From positions 1-51,476 of the forward strand of contig RQYD01000025.1 in the NCBI GenBank assembly GCA_003858485.1: 51,476 bases of DNA. The letters run 5' to 3'. The DNA comes from Clostridiales bacterium COT073_COT-073 (GTDB lineage Bacteria; Bacillota; Clostridia; Lachnospirales; Vallitaleaceae). Below, in pieces: positions 51,229-51,476 of the stretch. The position numbers and the translations under genes are program-made. The notes under the pieces are model-generated. The model searched no databases, had not been told where the DNA came from, and saw only the letters and a list, made by a program, of their open reading frames with translations. Positions within the stretch are counted from its first letter, which is position 1, and the number at the start of each line of letters is the position of its first letter.

Positions 51229-51476
51229 ATGAGAATTAATGCAAATATTATGGCGATCAACAGCCACAGACAATTAGGTGGCTTAGTTAGCCAACAAGGA
51301 AAAGCAACTGAAAAATTATCGTCCGGTTTCCGGATCAACCGGGCTGCTGATGATGCTGCCGGACTTGCTATCTCTGAAAAAATGAGAGCGCAGATCCGTG
51401 GTATGAGCCAGGCTTCCCGAAATGCTCAGGATGGTATTTCAGTGGTACAAACCGCTGAAGGTGCATTGGATGAAGT
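51229..51476 (+). CDS. fliC: Flagellin, N-terminal part (runs off the window)
   Basis: First 82 codons. [16 protein letters not shown] and the D0/D1 signatures [23 protein letters not shown] and [16 protein letters not shown] are those of flagellin. The N-terminal region has no signal peptide, as expected for type III export. AAGGAGG lies 8 nt before the start and a sigma-28 promoter upstream. It is the presumed acceptor of the nonulosonic acid made by the genes at 39054-48535. The central variable domain, where the glycan sites would be, is outside the window. Confidence 0.96.
   Translation, partial: MRINANIMAINSHRQLGGLVSQQGKATEKLSSGFRINRAADDAAGLAISEKMRAQIRGMSQASRNAQDGISVVQTAEGALDE

Noticed and set aside
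1-51476. tRNA, rRNA or known riboswitch
   Set aside because: None was recognised by eye in any intergenic stretch; a covariance-model scan would be needed to exclude weak candidates.

Overview
The window looks like a chromosome segment from a low-GC, motile, anaerobic Firmicute, most likely class Clostridia. The reasons are strong AGGAGG-type ribosome binding sites, a lipobox-bearing oligopeptide-binding protein, sigma-28 (SigD) promoters of the TAAA-N15-GCCGATAT type, and a flagellar glycosylation island beside flagellin. No rRNA, tRNA, CRISPR array, phage or complete insertion sequence was seen. I assign no species.

Layout. (1) 1-3320, minus strand: an Rpn-type nuclease gene lying between two identical 85-bp copies of the 3' end of a phosphotransferase-like kinase gene, then that kinase and a YheO/DauR-type PAS-HTH regulator. 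(2) 3761-16673, plus strand, divergent from the regulator: an oligopeptide ABC importer (two permeases, two ATPases, lipoprotein), an M29 aminopeptidase, two M38-type amidohydrolases, an M3 oligoendopeptidase and a ribulose-phosphate-epimerase-like TIM barrel. Together these form a peptide uptake and breakdown unit. It is interrupted by a three-unit tandem repeat (9493-9765) and a MITE-like element (14513-14754). (3) 17028-18905: htpG on the minus strand with a recognisable promoter and a palindrome at its start site. (4) 19330-20214: a second Rpn-family gene, sharing a promoter/operator block with the first.

(5) 20612-32508: an AT-rich biosynthetic cluster. It holds LuxE- and LuxC-like proteins, a GNAT-like protein, two split transketolases (four genes), a FabZ-like dehydratase, an SDR, a radical SAM protein, an acyl carrier protein, a metallo-beta-lactamase-fold hydrolase and an AMP-forming ligase. 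I know of no named system with this composition; it is the best candidate for an undescribed pathway. Its plausible logic is activation of an acyl group, reduction to an aldehyde, and two-carbon ketol transfer by transketolase.

(6) 32788-36437: three surface-glycan genes (Wzy/WaaL-like membrane protein, initiating sugar-phosphate transferase, epimerase). (7) 36574-48535: a flagellin glycosylation island that starts at a sigma-28 promoter. It has a Maf-type glycosyltransferase, an unknown companion, and CMP-legionaminic acid genes (LegB, LegC, PtmE, LegI, LegG, LegF). A PLP decarboxylase, an ATP-grasp ligase and a methyltransferase are embedded where a LegH acetyltransferase might be expected, which suggests an amino-acid-derived, possibly methylated nonulosonic acid. 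(8) 48628-51476: flaG, fliD, a FliT-position coiled-coil protein and the 5' part of flagellin, with sigma-28 promoters before flaG and flagellin.

Two families of small inverted-repeat elements and two Rpn genes are scattered through the window, so it has been repeatedly rearranged. Functions are inferred from motifs read by eye; no database search was run.
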